In this document: positions 26,288-34,973 of the stretch, piece after piece
Numbering within the stretch: the first letter of the stretch is position 1
Layout: every line of letters begins with the position of its first letter
Source: Thiopseudomonas acetoxidans
Lineage (GTDB): Bacteria > Pseudomonadota > Gammaproteobacteria > Pseudomonadales > Pseudomonadaceae
Length of the DNA stretch: 64,000 nt
Reading direction: 5' to 3'
Assembly (NCBI RefSeq): GCF_030362935.1
Contig: NZ_JAUCDY010000003.1
Location: 180,025-244,024 of the forward strand
The notes under the pieces: model-generated
Seen by the model: the letters and a program-made list of their open reading frames with translations, nothing else
Told to the model about the DNA's origin: nothing
Database searches by the model: none
Program-made: the position numbers and the translations under genes

Positions 26288-27163
26288 ATGAATCAACCAA
26301 CAAGCAATTCAATTTTATCGCGCATTGGTGCTACCTTGACAAGGCGCTCTGCGCAACAAAACCGCCTGTTTACCGTTAAACAAGTTGCCAGCAGCGTGCA
26401 GCTTGCTTTTCCAACACTAAAGCTGCCAGAGCTCAGTATACATTGGAAACAGAATCTAAACTTACAACATCTAGTGAACCTGCCGCGCAACGCCCTTTCT
26501 GGGCCTGTGCAAGAAGACAAAGCCGCTGCACATGCCTTTCTTAAAAACATCGTCTCTACTGAAGAGTACACGCTTAGCCTGTTTGATCTGCGTGACATCT
26601 ACGGCATCAACCTTAGTTTGCCGCAAGCTCAGCAATACCAAAGCCTAGAAGATATTTCCGGTAGTGAGCTGTGTCGAGATATTCGCATTATTAGCATGCG
26701 CGATTTCGACAAAGTCTTAAACAGGGCCATTCCTGAGTTTAAGCAAAAAAAAGCGATACAACTGCTTTCTGCCTCATGGCTTGGTTTGAATTATTTTTGG
26801 GCACCCGAACAACGCTCGCTTGAACTGACCTGCGCTATTGTCTATGCCCGTCGCCGCGAGTTACCACTGAACAAGCCCGTGCTCGTTAATCGAATTGTAT
26901 TAAACAAATCAGAATTGGCTGTATTACAGCAACACTACCATGTGCTTGCCATGCCAGAAAACGCTTGGGACGAAAACTCTTTCATGCAATATCTGATCAA
27001 CTACCGTGTGCCTTACGCCCGCCTACCCTTATTGCGCGGCTCACACCCTATCGAAGTTTTGCTCTTACCGCGCCACGAAACAGGCTCCGACACCCTGGGT
27101 TTAGGTTTACGAAAAGCAGGCGCACAGGACGCCACAGAGTTTCTGTTAACCCTCACCAACTAG
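26288..27163 (+). CDS. Uncharacterised protein upstream of lexA
   Basis: A 291-residue protein whose family I do not recognise with confidence. It has no signal peptide or membrane segment. The N-terminal 30 residues are basic (LSRIGATLTRRSAQQNR); the middle has a conserved-looking block YTLSLFDLRDIYGINLSLPQ, and the end is GLRKAGAQDATEFLLTLTN. Codon use is like that of its neighbours and the ATG follows TTTACAGGC, so it is a real gene. It reads toward lexA with a gap of 93 bases that holds the lexA promoter. Confidence 0.65.
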   Translation: MNQPTSNSILSRIGATLTRRSAQQNRLFTVKQVASSVQLAFPTLKLPELSIHWKQNLNLQHLVNLPRNALSGPVQEDKAAAHAFLKNIVSTEEYTLSLFDLRDIYGINLSLPQAQQYQSLEDISGSELCRDIRIISMRDFDKVLNRAIPEFKQKKAIQLLSASWLGLNYFWAPEQRSLELTCAIVYARRRELPLNKPVLVNRIVLNKSELAVLQQHYHVLAMPENAWDENSFMQYLINYRVPYARLPLLRGSHPIEVLLLPRHETGSDTLGLGLRKAGAQDATEFLLTLTN

Positions 27164-27194
27164 CCTGCCCTGCTACATCTTTGCAAATATAAAC

Positions 27195-27222
27195 TTGTCA
27201 GCGGCTAACTACTGTATATAAT
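27195..27222 (+). promoter_or_regulatory. lexA promoter
   Basis: TTGTCA (27195-27200) and a perfect TATAAT (27217-27222) are 16 bp apart. The -10 box lies inside the first SOS box, so LexA binding would block RNA polymerase directly. Confidence 0.75.
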
Positions 27223-27227
27223 GCCAG
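27212..27227. promoter_or_regulatory. SOS (LexA) box 1
   Basis: CTGTATATAATGCCAG fits CTG-N10-CAG and overlaps the lexA -10 element. Confidence 0.88.
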
Positions 27228-27230
27228 TTA

Positions 27231-27246
27231 CTGTGTTAATAAACAG
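27231..27246. promoter_or_regulatory. SOS (LexA) box 2
   Basis: CTGTGTTAATAAACAG fits CTG-N10-CAG. It starts three bases after box 1 (19 bp between centres) and 26 bp before the lexA ATG, the tandem arrangement used for autoregulation in E. coli lexA. Confidence 0.88.
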
Positions 27247-27256
27247 GTATCTTGTT

Positions 27257-27874
27257 ATGGTAAAGCTTACTAAGCGTCAGGCTGAAATTTTAGAGTTTCT
27301 CAAAGCATGGATTAGCGAACACGGCTATCCACCTACTCGTATTGAAATGGCACAACAGCTTGGCTTTCGCTCGCCTAATGCTGCTGAAGATCACCTTAAA
27401 GCTCTAGCACGCAAAGGTGTTATCGAAATGATTTCTGGCGCCTCACGCGGTTTGCGCATTATGGACTTTGAGCCAGAGCAGCTCCCTTTAGCTGAAAATG
27501 AACTACCCATTATTGGCCGAGTTGCCGCTGGCGCTCCTATTCTGGCTGAACAACACATAGAAAATACCTGCCAGATCGATCCGGGCTTCTTCCATCCCAA
27601 AGCCGATTATTTGCTACAAGTACGTGGCATGAGCATGAAGGATATTGGAATTCTGGACGGCGATTTGCTTGCTGTACACAGCACACAGGTTGCTCATAAC
27701 GGACAGGTTGTAGTGGCACGTCTTAATGATGAAGTAACAGTCAAACGTTATAAACGCGAAGGGAATATTGTCTGGCTCATTGCTGAAAACGAGGAATACG
27801 AGCCTATCAAGGTTGATTTACGCCAACAAGAGTTGGTTATCGAAGGGTTGAGTGTTGGCGTTCTTCGCCGCTAA
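27257..27874 (+). CDS. lexA: LexA repressor
   Basis: A 205-residue SOS repressor and self-cleaving protease. The winged-helix DNA-binding domain is at 1-70 (MVKLTKRQAEILEFLKAW; YPPTRIEMAQQLGF). The scissile Ala-Gly pair is in RVAAGAP (91-92); the catalytic serine is Ser126 (VRGMSMKD) and the lysine Lys163 (VTVKRYK). The start is ATG 27257; the upstream in-frame ATG at 27221 lies within the SOS boxes. The stop codon runs into the sulA start region, so both genes form one damage-induced operon. Confidence 0.98.
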   Translation: MVKLTKRQAEILEFLKAWISEHGYPPTRIEMAQQLGFRSPNAAEDHLKALARKGVIEMISGASRGLRIMDFEPEQLPLAENELPIIGRVAAGAPILAEQHIENTCQIDPGFFHPKADYLLQVRGMSMKDIGILDGDLLAVHSTQVAHNGQVVVARLNDEVTVKRYKREGNIVWLIAENEEYEPIKVDLRQQELVIEGLSVGVLRR

Positions 27875-27885
27875 TGGAGTCAATG

Positions 27886-28353
27886 ATGTCTATTTATTAT
27901 GCGCAACGTACTCAACTTACACTTTTTGATCAGCAAGCGGCCAAACCGCTGCCGCTGCTTGAACAGCCCCACACCCCTACTGCTATTAACTCTGAGTTTT
28001 GCAGTGAGTTGGCGCTTTCTGGGCAGCCACGTCAGTGCTTGGCCTTATTAGGCCCGATGCTTAAAGCGTTAAGCGAGCAACAAGAGCAGCGTTGGCTAAC
28101 GTTAGTCTCACCGCCCGTTGAGTTAACTCGGCAATGGCTTAAGGGGACGGGATTAAACACTGAGCGCACGCTCATTATTTACCCTAAGGGATTGCAAAGC
28201 AGCCAAGAACTGGTCTGCCAAGTACTGGGTTTGGGACGCAGTCATACGGTAGTTAGCTGGTTAAATCTTGTCGCTCCCGCTGCCCGGCAACGTTTGGCAG
28301 AAGCTGCCCAGCAAGGTAACGCCCAGAGCATCAATATTGCGCAAAGCTGGTAA
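27886..28353 (+). CDS. sulA: SOS cell-division inhibitor SulA
   Basis: A 155-residue protein of the SulA/RecA-like inhibitor family, which binds FtsZ and stops septation during the SOS response. The core segment RWLTLVSPPVELTRQWLKG and the PKGLQSSQELVCQVLGLG region match pseudomonad SulA. Three ATGs are possible (27874 overlapping the lexA stop, 27883, 27886); the last has GGAG at the best distance. It is cotranscribed with lexA and under the same two SOS boxes. Confidence 0.85.
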   Translation: MSIYYAQRTQLTLFDQQAAKPLPLLEQPHTPTAINSEFCSELALSGQPRQCLALLGPMLKALSEQQEQRWLTLVSPPVELTRQWLKGTGLNTERTLIIYPKGLQSSQELVCQVLGLGRSHTVVSWLNLVAPAARQRLAEAAQQGNAQSINIAQSW

Positions 28354-28365
28354 ACACAGTGTCCA

Positions 28366-28392
28366 GCAATGCGGGTGAAGTGCCCGCATTGC
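28366..28392. terminator. Hairpin between sulA and gltX
   Basis: GCAATGCGGG and CCCGCATTGC form a perfect 10-bp stem with a 7-base loop in the 56-base gap between convergent sulA and gltX. No U-run follows on either strand, so its strength as a terminator is uncertain. Confidence 0.5.
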
Positions 28393-28409
28393 GCAACAAT
28401 CGAGTTCAA

Positions 28410-29900
28410 CTAGTCGCGCTCAATACTGTTAAAAGCTTTTTCCCACTCTTTCGTTTCTTTTTTAGACACCCCACCCAGCACTTCCAACGCTTGGCGTAAG
28501 CGGTAACGCGTAAGGTCGGGCCCCAAAATCACCATTGCATCCAGTACCGAGACCGAGCTGGCTTGCCCAGTAATGGCAACAAACATCAGCGGCATAATAT
28601 CGCGCAGTTTGAGCTCTAAAGCTGCACCAGCTTGATTAATGCAGTCGGTAATCGCTTCTTTATTCCACTGGCGCAAGGCTTCAAGCTCCCACAAGACAAA
28701 CTGCAAGGTTTTACGCACCTGCTGCTCATCCAGTTTTTTATGAGCTAATTGCTCGGGCGTGATTTGTACTGTGCCGGAAAAGAAAAAACTCGCCAAAGGT
28801 GCGATTTGGCTAAAGTTCTCTACACGTCCTTGCACATGCGGAGCAATCTGCATCAAATAATCAGGATTAAACGCCCACTTCTGCACGCGTTGAGCAAACT
28901 CTGTTACCGGCAGTTCACGCAACCATTGACCGTTAAGCCAGGATAATTTTTCAATATCAAAAATCGGACCGCCCAACGATACACGCTGAATATCAAAATG
29001 CTCAATCATCTCCGTAAGTGAGAACTTCTCGCGCTCATCTGGCATCGACCAGCCCATACGGCCCAGATAGTTCAGCATCGCTTCTGGCAAATAACCCATA
29101 CGCTCGTAATAAGTAATGGAGGTTGGATTTTTACGTTTGGATAGCTTGCTCTTGTCTGGGTTACGCAGCAACGGCATATAACACAACTCGGGCTGTTCCC
29201 AACCAAAATCTTCATACAGCTTGATAAGTTTTGGTGCCGATGACAACCACTCTTCACCACGCAGCACGTGGGTTATGCCCATCAAATGGTCGTCCACTAC
29301 GTTAGCTAGGAAATAGGTTGGTAAGCCATCAGCCTTCATCAATACCTGCATATCCATGCGGTCCCAACCAATTTCCACATCACCACGCAACATGTCTTTA
29401 ACAACGCAAACACCCTCAGTAGGAACCCGCATGCGAATGACATACGATTCACCGGCAGCGACACGTTGCTGGGCTTGGCCAGCCTCAAGATGGGAGCAAT
29501 GGCCATCATAAGCAGGTGTTTGCTTATTAGCCATTTGCTCTGCACGCACAGCATCTAGACGTTCAGACGAGCAAAAACAATGGAAAGCATGACCTTTCTC
29601 AACCAGCTCATTGGCGTATTTTTGGTAAATTTCACTGCGCTCCGATTGGCGGTAAGGACCATGTGGGCCGCCTACGTCGGGACCCTCATCCCACTCAATG
29701 CCCAGCCAGCGCAATGCTTCATAAATTTGTTGTTCGGACTCTTTGCTTGAGCGCACTTGGTCGGTATCTTCGATACGCAAAACGAACTGACCGCCATGCT
29801 GGCGAGCAAAACACATATTGAACAGTGCGATATAGGCTGTGCCTACATGGGGGTCGCCTGTTGGCGAGGGAGCAACACGGGTACGAACAACTTTAGTCAT
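28410..29900 (-). CDS. gltX: Glutamyl-tRNA synthetase
   Basis: A 496-residue class I aminoacyl-tRNA synthetase. It begins VVRTRVAPSPTGDPHVGTAY with the HIGH-type motif (HVGT), has the KMSKS-type motif KLSKRKNP near residue 254, and an all-helical anticodon-binding end. Length is normal for the proteobacterial enzyme. It stands alone, divergent from braC. Confidence 0.97.
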   Translation of the reverse strand: MTKVVRTRVAPSPTGDPHVGTAYIALFNMCFARQHGGQFVLRIEDTDQVRSSKESEQQIYEALRWLGIEWDEGPDVGGPHGPYRQSERSEIYQKYANELVEKGHAFHCFCSSERLDAVRAEQMANKQTPAYDGHCSHLEAGQAQQRVAAGESYVIRMRVPTEGVCVVKDMLRGDVEIGWDRMDMQVLMKADGLPTYFLANVVDDHLMGITHVLRGEEWLSSAPKLIKLYEDFGWEQPELCYMPLLRNPDKSKLSKRKNPTSITYYERMGYLPEAMLNYLGRMGWSMPDEREKFSLTEMIEHFDIQRVSLGGPIFDIEKLSWLNGQWLRELPVTEFAQRVQKWAFNPDYLMQIAPHVQGRVENFSQIAPLASFFFSGTVQITPEQLAHKKLDEQQVRKTLQFVLWELEALRQWNKEAITDCINQAGAALELKLRDIMPLMFVAITGQASSVSVLDAMVILGPDLTRYRLRQALEVLGGVSKKETKEWEKAFNSIERD

Positions 29901-30128
29901 TAGGTTTCTCAGTAAAAAATATTTAAAAACAGGTTAGTATCTTAGCAAATCTAATTGACCGCCCACCACCTGCACGCAGCCAATTGCATAGTAACTCAAT
30001 TTTTTTGTTGTTTGCGTAAAGGTTCCACTCTGTACGGAAGTCTATTAAACTGATTCGCGATTCAAGCAGCCTTATGTGTTTTGCCAAGGCTGCAAACAAT
30101 AAAAACGACTATAAAAAAGGTACCTTAT

Positions 30129-31253
30129 ATGAGCAAATCTACTCGCACTATTAGTAAACTTTTTGCTGCCATGGCTCTGGCGGGAGCTGCAACCTACAGC
30201 ATGGCTGCAGAACCCATCAAAATAGCCTTGGCGGGTCCTGTTACCGGCCCAGTTGCACAATACGGCGACATGCAAGCCATTGGTGCCAAGATGGCCATTG
30301 AGCAAATTAATAAGGCTGGTGGCATTAACGGCAGCATGCTTGAGTCAGTTACCTACGATGACGCTTGTGACCCTAAGCAGGCTGTGGCAGTAGCTAACAA
30401 GATTGTTAATGATGGTATTCGCTTTGTAGTCGGTCACCTCTGCTCGGGTTCCACTCAGCCCGCGGCAGAAATCTATGAAGAAGAAGGCATTTTAATGGTA
30501 ACGGCCGCTTCGACTACGCCCGAGATTACTCAGAAAGGCTACACACTTATTTTCCGCACCATCGGTCTAGACAACATGCAAGGTCCTACCGCGGGCAAAT
30601 ATGTGGTTGAGCAGCTTAAGCCAAAGCGCGCTGCTGTTTTGCATGACAAGCAACAGTACGGTGAAGGTATCGCTACCGCTGTTAAACACGCGCTAGACGA
30701 AGCTGGCATTCCTGTTGCCCTGTTTGAAGGGGTGACCGCGGGTGACAAAGACTTCTCAGCACTGATTGCCAAAATGAAAAAAGAAAACGTTGATTTCGTT
30801 TACTTTGGCAGCTACCACCCAGAGATGGGCATGCTGTTACGTCAATCGGCTGAAAGCAACTTCAAAGCCAAGTTCATGGGCCCAGAAGGTGTAGGTAACA
30901 GCGATATCTCTGCGATTGCCGGCGATGCGTCAGAAGGTATGCTGGTAACCCTGCCTAAAGCCTTTGATGAAGACCCAAAGAACGCCCACTTGGTTGAAGC
31001 CTTTAAAGCCAAAGGTGAAGATCCACGTGGTCCTTTTGTATTCCCAGCCTATGCTGCTGTACAGGTGATGGCGGATGCGATGAAAATTAGTAATTCAACT
31101 GATCCAGAAGCCGTTGCTGATGCCTTGCGCGCCAACCAATTTGATACCCCAACAGGTGTATTAGAGTTTGACGCAAAAGGCGACTTAAAAGACTTTAGCT
31201 TTGTAGTCTACGAGTGGCACGCTGACGGCAGCAAAACTGCTTTAACTCAGTAA
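30129..31253 (+). CDS. braC: Branched-chain amino acid ABC transporter, binding protein
   Basis: A 374-residue periplasmic binding protein. The signal peptide runs MSKSTRTISKLF...YSMAA, and the mature part begins EPIKIALAGPVTGPVAQYGD, typical of LivJ/BraC. Two cysteines (DDACDP and GHLCSG) probably form the family disulphide; the ligand-binding GHLCSGST and TAASTTPE loops are present. It captures leucine, isoleucine and valine for BraDEFG. ATG 30129 is chosen since the upstream extension would bury the signal peptide. A hairpin with a U-run separates it from braD. Confidence 0.95.
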   Translation: MSKSTRTISKLFAAMALAGAATYSMAAEPIKIALAGPVTGPVAQYGDMQAIGAKMAIEQINKAGGINGSMLESVTYDDACDPKQAVAVANKIVNDGIRFVVGHLCSGSTQPAAEIYEEEGILMVTAASTTPEITQKGYTLIFRTIGLDNMQGPTAGKYVVEQLKPKRAAVLHDKQQYGEGIATAVKHALDEAGIPVALFEGVTAGDKDFSALIAKMKKENVDFVYFGSYHPEMGMLLRQSAESNFKAKFMGPEGVGNSDISAIAGDASEGMLVTLPKAFDEDPKNAHLVEAFKAKGEDPRGPFVFPAYAAVQVMADAMKISNSTDPEAVADALRANQFDTPTGVLEFDAKGDLKDFSFVVYEWHADGSKTALTQ

Positions 31254-31264
31254 TTTTTCTGCCC

Positions 31265-31303
31265 AACCAGGCTTCTAATCGCAGAAGTCTGGTTTTGCTT
31301 TTT
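31265..31303 (+). terminator. Terminator/attenuator between braC and braD
   Basis: AACCAGGCTTCT-AATCGC-AGAAGTCTGGTT (12 bp with one G-U pair) is followed by TTTTGCTTTTT. It would end most transcripts after braC and let a fraction read on, giving excess binding protein over the membrane parts. Confidence 0.8.
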
Positions 31304-31319
31304 GGTTGGACAAAAGGTT

Positions 31320-32243
31320 ATGACCGAAGCTTTTTTTTACTTTATACAACAATTACTTAACGGCCTAACCTTAGGTAGTACCTACGCGTTAATTGCCATT
31401 GGCTACACCATGGTGTACGGCATCATTGGCATGATCAACTTTGCCCATGGTGAAGTTTATATGATCGGAAGTTACGTGACCTTTATAGCGCTCACGGGCT
31501 TAGCTATGATGGGTTTAGAAAGCCTGCCCTTATTAATTCTCGGTGCTTTTTTGCTTAGCATGATTGTCACCAGTGCCTACGGCTACAGCATTGAACGTGT
31601 TGCTTACCGCCCATTACGCGGCAGTAACCGACTGATTCCTCTAATTTCTGCTATTGGTATGTCGATTTTTTTGCAAAACCTTGTCCGTATCGGTCAAGGC
31701 GCGCGTGACGTAGCCATGCCCAGCTTAATTTCTGGCAACATTACTTTAGGAACTGACGAGTTCCATGCCAGCCTGTCTTATATGCAAATTATTATTTTCG
31801 TCACCACTTTCGTAGCGATGCTCGCACTGTCTATTTTTATTAGTCGCTCCCGAACAGGTCGCGCATGTCGCGCCTGTTCCGAAGACATCAAAATGACCGG
31901 ATTACTGGGCATCAACAGCAACGCCATTATTGCGATTACCTTTGTGATTGGCGCTGCATTGGCTGCTATTGCTGGCGTATTACTCAGTCTGTACTACGGC
32001 GTGGTTAATCCCTACATCGGTTTTATGGCAGGACTTAAAGCCTTCACCGCCGCGGTACTGGGCGGTATCGGCAGTATTCCCGGCGCCGTTTTGGGCGGTT
32101 TAGTGCTAGGTGTTACCGAAGCCATGACCTCGGGTTACTTCAGCACTCAATACAAGGATGCCGTTGCTTTTGCATTGCTGGTATTAATTTTATTGTTTCG
32201 CCCTACAGGTATCTTGGGTCGTCCTGAAGTGGAGAAAGTGTGA
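31320..32243 (+). CDS. braD: Branched-chain amino acid ABC transporter permease, LivH type
   Basis: A 307-residue membrane permease with about eight hydrophobic segments. It begins MTEAFFYFIQQLLNGLTLGS and has the LivH signature GMINFAHGEVYMIGSY and the cytoplasmic coupling segment RACSEDIKMTGLLGI. ATG 31320 follows AAAAGG; the length equals P. aeruginosa BraD. It pairs with BraE to form the channel for leucine, isoleucine and valine. The stop overlaps the braE start (TGATG). Confidence 0.96.
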   Translation: MTEAFFYFIQQLLNGLTLGSTYALIAIGYTMVYGIIGMINFAHGEVYMIGSYVTFIALTGLAMMGLESLPLLILGAFLLSMIVTSAYGYSIERVAYRPLRGSNRLIPLISAIGMSIFLQNLVRIGQGARDVAMPSLISGNITLGTDEFHASLSYMQIIIFVTTFVAMLALSIFISRSRTGRACRACSEDIKMTGLLGINSNAIIAITFVIGAALAAIAGVLLSLYYGVVNPYIGFMAGLKAFTAAVLGGIGSIPGAVLGGLVLGVTEAMTSGYFSTQYKDAVAFALLVLILLFRPTGILGRPEVEKV

Positions 32244-33496
32244 TGCGGTTGCACTTCAAAGCGGCTATTTTTTCAGCCATTGTCGTTTGTATTCTTAGCG
32301 CAATTTTACTTGGCGTGCGTCTGACACAGGTCGGCACACAGCTTACCGTGGTCGTTGCGGATAACAGTGTGTATTGGAAAATTGGTACTGCAGCGCTGAT
32401 TATTTTTCTGTTTAACCTGTTCCGTGACGCTATAGATAAGGCATGGAGCAACCTACCCAAACCCGAACACAGCGTAAACCTAACTAACCTACTGGCCAAG
32501 CCACGCATTCAAACGGTGGTTTGGTGCTTCTTTATTGCGGCGGCGATTGTGTTCCCCTTTTACGGTAGCCGCAGCCAGATAGACCTGGGTACGCTGGTAC
32601 TTATTTATGTCATGCTGGGCTTGGGTTTAAACATTGTTGTGGGTTTGGCTGGTTTGCTGGACTTGGGCTACGTCGGCTTTTACGCCGTAGGTGCTTACAC
32701 CTATGCCCTGCTCGCGCAACATTTTGGTGTGGGTTTTTGGACCGGCTTGGCCGCAGCAGGTGCCATGGCAGCCTTCTTTGGTTTTATTTTAGGCTTCCCC
32801 GTCTTACGATTACGTGGCGATTACTTAGCCATTGTGACGCTGGGCTTTGGTGAGATTATTCGCATCATGCTCAACAACCTCACCGAACTTACCGGCGGCC
32901 CTCGTGGGATAGGCAGCATTCCTAAACCTACTTTGTTTAATCTTGAGTTTACTCGCCGTGCGCCTGAAGGTGTACAAAGCTTTCATGAGTATTTTGGCAT
33001 CGCTTTTAACACCAACCACCGCGTCATGTTTTTATATTTACTCGCGTTACTCTTGGTACTCATCACCCTCTTTATCATTAACCGTTTGATTCGTATGCCG
33101 ATAGGCCGCACGTGGGAAGCCATGCGCGAAGATGAAATTGCGTGCCGCTCGCTCGGGCTGAATCCAACCAGTATCAAGCTTAGCGCCTTTACCATAGGTG
33201 CTACCTTTGCCGGTTTTGCCGGTAGCTTCTTCGCCGCGCGCCAAGGCTTTATTAGTCCAGAATCCTTCACCTTTATTGAGTCGGCAATTATTTTAGCGAT
33301 TGTGGTGCTGGGCGGCATGGGCTCGCAAATAGGCGTGATACTGGCTGCAGTTATCATGACGATTTTGCCCGAGTTGGCACGTGAGTTTAATGAATACCGC
33401 ATGCTGCTCTTTGGTTTAATGATGGTACTGATGATGATTTGGCGTCCACAAGGTTTGCTCCCCATGAAGCGTCCACATGTGGAGCTGCGCTCATGA
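32243..33496 (+). CDS. braE: Branched-chain amino acid ABC transporter permease, LivM type
   Basis: A 417-residue inner-membrane permease. After an N-terminal extension with two hydrophobic segments (about 8-30 and 45-65), typical of pseudomonad BraE, the LivM core carries LDLGYVGFYAVGAYTYALL and the coupling segment REDEIACRSLGLNPT. The ATG (32243) overlaps the braD stop by one base; a GTG one codon earlier is possible. The stop overlaps braF by ATGA. Confidence 0.95.
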   Translation: MRLHFKAAIFSAIVVCILSAILLGVRLTQVGTQLTVVVADNSVYWKIGTAALIIFLFNLFRDAIDKAWSNLPKPEHSVNLTNLLAKPRIQTVVWCFFIAAAIVFPFYGSRSQIDLGTLVLIYVMLGLGLNIVVGLAGLLDLGYVGFYAVGAYTYALLAQHFGVGFWTGLAAAGAMAAFFGFILGFPVLRLRGDYLAIVTLGFGEIIRIMLNNLTELTGGPRGIGSIPKPTLFNLEFTRRAPEGVQSFHEYFGIAFNTNHRVMFLYLLALLLVLITLFIINRLIRMPIGRTWEAMREDEIACRSLGLNPTSIKLSAFTIGATFAGFAGSFFAARQGFISPESFTFIESAIILAIVVLGGMGSQIGVILAAVIMTILPELAREFNEYRMLLFGLMMVLMMIWRPQGLLPMKRPHVELRS

Positions 33497-34260
33497 GTAA
33501 AACAATCTTAGAGGTTTCCGATCTATCAATGCGTTTTGGCGGGCTTTTAGCCGTAGACGGTGTAGCGCTAAAAGTCGAGCAAGGGCAGATCGTATCCATG
33601 ATCGGACCTAACGGAGCAGGCAAAACCACAGTATTTAACTGCTTGACTGGTTTTTATAAACCTACAGGCGGTGTCATCCGCTTTAAGGGTGAAGAAGTCC
33701 AAGGGCTACCCGGCTTTAAAATTGCCCGCAAAGGCATGGTACGAACCTTTCAGCATGTGCGCTTATTTAAAGATATGACTGTGCTGGAAAACTTGCTGGT
33801 GGCGCAACACCAGCTACTTAACACCAAGCTCTTGGCCGGACTGTTTAAAACCCCCAAGTATCGCGCCGCTGAACAACGCGCACTTGAGCAGGCGACGTAC
33901 TGGCTGAAAAAAGTAAACTTATTGGAAGACGCCAATCGTGAGGCGGGTACTTTAGCCTACGGTCCACAGCGTTATTTAGAAATTGCACGCTGCATGGTCA
34001 CCAACCCTAGTTTGCTGATGCTGGATGAGCCTGCAGCAGGCCTGAACCCCAGCGAAACCGATAATTTAAAGCAACTTATCAATGACTTACGCAATGAGCA
34101 TGCAATGACAGTGTTATTGATTGAGCATGATATGAAGTTGGTGATGGATATTTCTGACCACATTATAGTGATTAACCAAGGCGCTCCTTTAGCCGCTGGC
34201 ACACCGGATGAAGTGCGTAATAATCCAGCCGTGATTAAAGCCTACTTGGGTGAGGAGTAA
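33493..34260 (+). CDS. braF: Branched-chain amino acid ABC transporter ATPase, LivG type
   Basis: A 255-residue ATPase. Walker A is GPNGAGKTT, the Q-loop and helical part follow, the signature region reads LAYGPQRYLEIARCM (degenerate C-loop as usual in LivG), and Walker B is LLMLDEPAAGLNP. It ends with the LivG-type tail DEVRNNPAVIKAYLGEE. The start overlaps the braE stop by 4 bases; an upstream frame into braE is not used. Confidence 0.96.
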   Translation: MSKTILEVSDLSMRFGGLLAVDGVALKVEQGQIVSMIGPNGAGKTTVFNCLTGFYKPTGGVIRFKGEEVQGLPGFKIARKGMVRTFQHVRLFKDMTVLENLLVAQHQLLNTKLLAGLFKTPKYRAAEQRALEQATYWLKKVNLLEDANREAGTLAYGPQRYLEIARCMVTNPSLLMLDEPAAGLNPSETDNLKQLINDLRNEHAMTVLLIEHDMKLVMDISDHIIVINQGAPLAAGTPDEVRNNPAVIKAYLGEE

Positions 34261-34267
34261 GCGCATC

Positions 34268-34972
34268 ATGTTAAGCATGAGTAATATCTGCACTTTTTAC
34301 GGCAAAATTCAAGCACTGCATGATGTATCCATCAAGGTGAACCGTGGGGAAATCGTTACATTAATTGGTGCCAATGGCGCAGGGAAAACCACCCTGATGA
34401 TGACGCTATGCGGTGATCCACAAGCCGCCAGCGGAGAAATCATCTATGAAGGTCAATCCCTGCGCGGCAAAACCACTGCACAAATTATGCGTATGGGCAT
34501 GGCGATTGTGCCCGAAGGCCGCCGGGTATTTGCGCGTTTAACCGTTGAAGAAAACCTCGCCATGGGCGCGTTTTTCTGTGACAACAAAGATGTTCGTGAA
34601 GAGCGCTTAGAGCGCGTACTAAGCCTGTTTCCGCGTCTGCATGAACGTTTTCAGCAGCGTGCCGGAACCATGTCGGGCGGTGAACAGCAAATGCTGGCGA
34701 TTGGCCGCGCGCTGATGAGTGAGCCACGCTTGTTATTGCTCGACGAGCCTTCCCTTGGTCTTGCGCCCATTATCATTCAGCAGATTTTCACCATCCTTGA
34801 GCAGTTACGTGAGGCTGGCGTAACCGTATTTCTCGTTGAACAAAACGCTAACCAAGCCTTAAAGCTGGCCGACCGTGGTTATGTTATGGAACATGGGCGT
34901 ATTGTGCTGGAAGACACGGGCGCTAACCTGTTAAGCAACGAGCAAGTACGCCAAGCCTACTTGGGTGGTTAA
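34268..34972 (+). CDS. braG: Branched-chain amino acid ABC transporter ATPase, LivF type
   Basis: A 234-residue ATPase and last gene of the operon. Walker A GANGAGKTT, signature MSGGEQQMLAIGRALM and Walker B LLLLDEPSLGLAP are intact. ATG 34268 follows GGAG at about ten bases; a second ATG three codons on (34277) is also possible. Its stop codon is separated by a single base from the stop of convergent opmB, leaving no room for a terminator. Confidence 0.95.
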   Translation: MLSMSNICTFYGKIQALHDVSIKVNRGEIVTLIGANGAGKTTLMMTLCGDPQAASGEIIYEGQSLRGKTTAQIMRMGMAIVPEGRRVFARLTVEENLAMGAFFCDNKDVREERLERVLSLFPRLHERFQQRAGTMSGGEQQMLAIGRALMSEPRLLLLDEPSLGLAPIIIQQIFTILEQLREAGVTVFLVEQNANQALKLADRGYVMEHGRIVLEDTGANLLSNEQVRQAYLGG

Positions 34973-34973
34973 T

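Noticed and set aside
32983..33465. 160-codon open frame antisense to braE
   Set aside because: Shadow frame of a membrane protein gene; composition typical of antisense artefacts.
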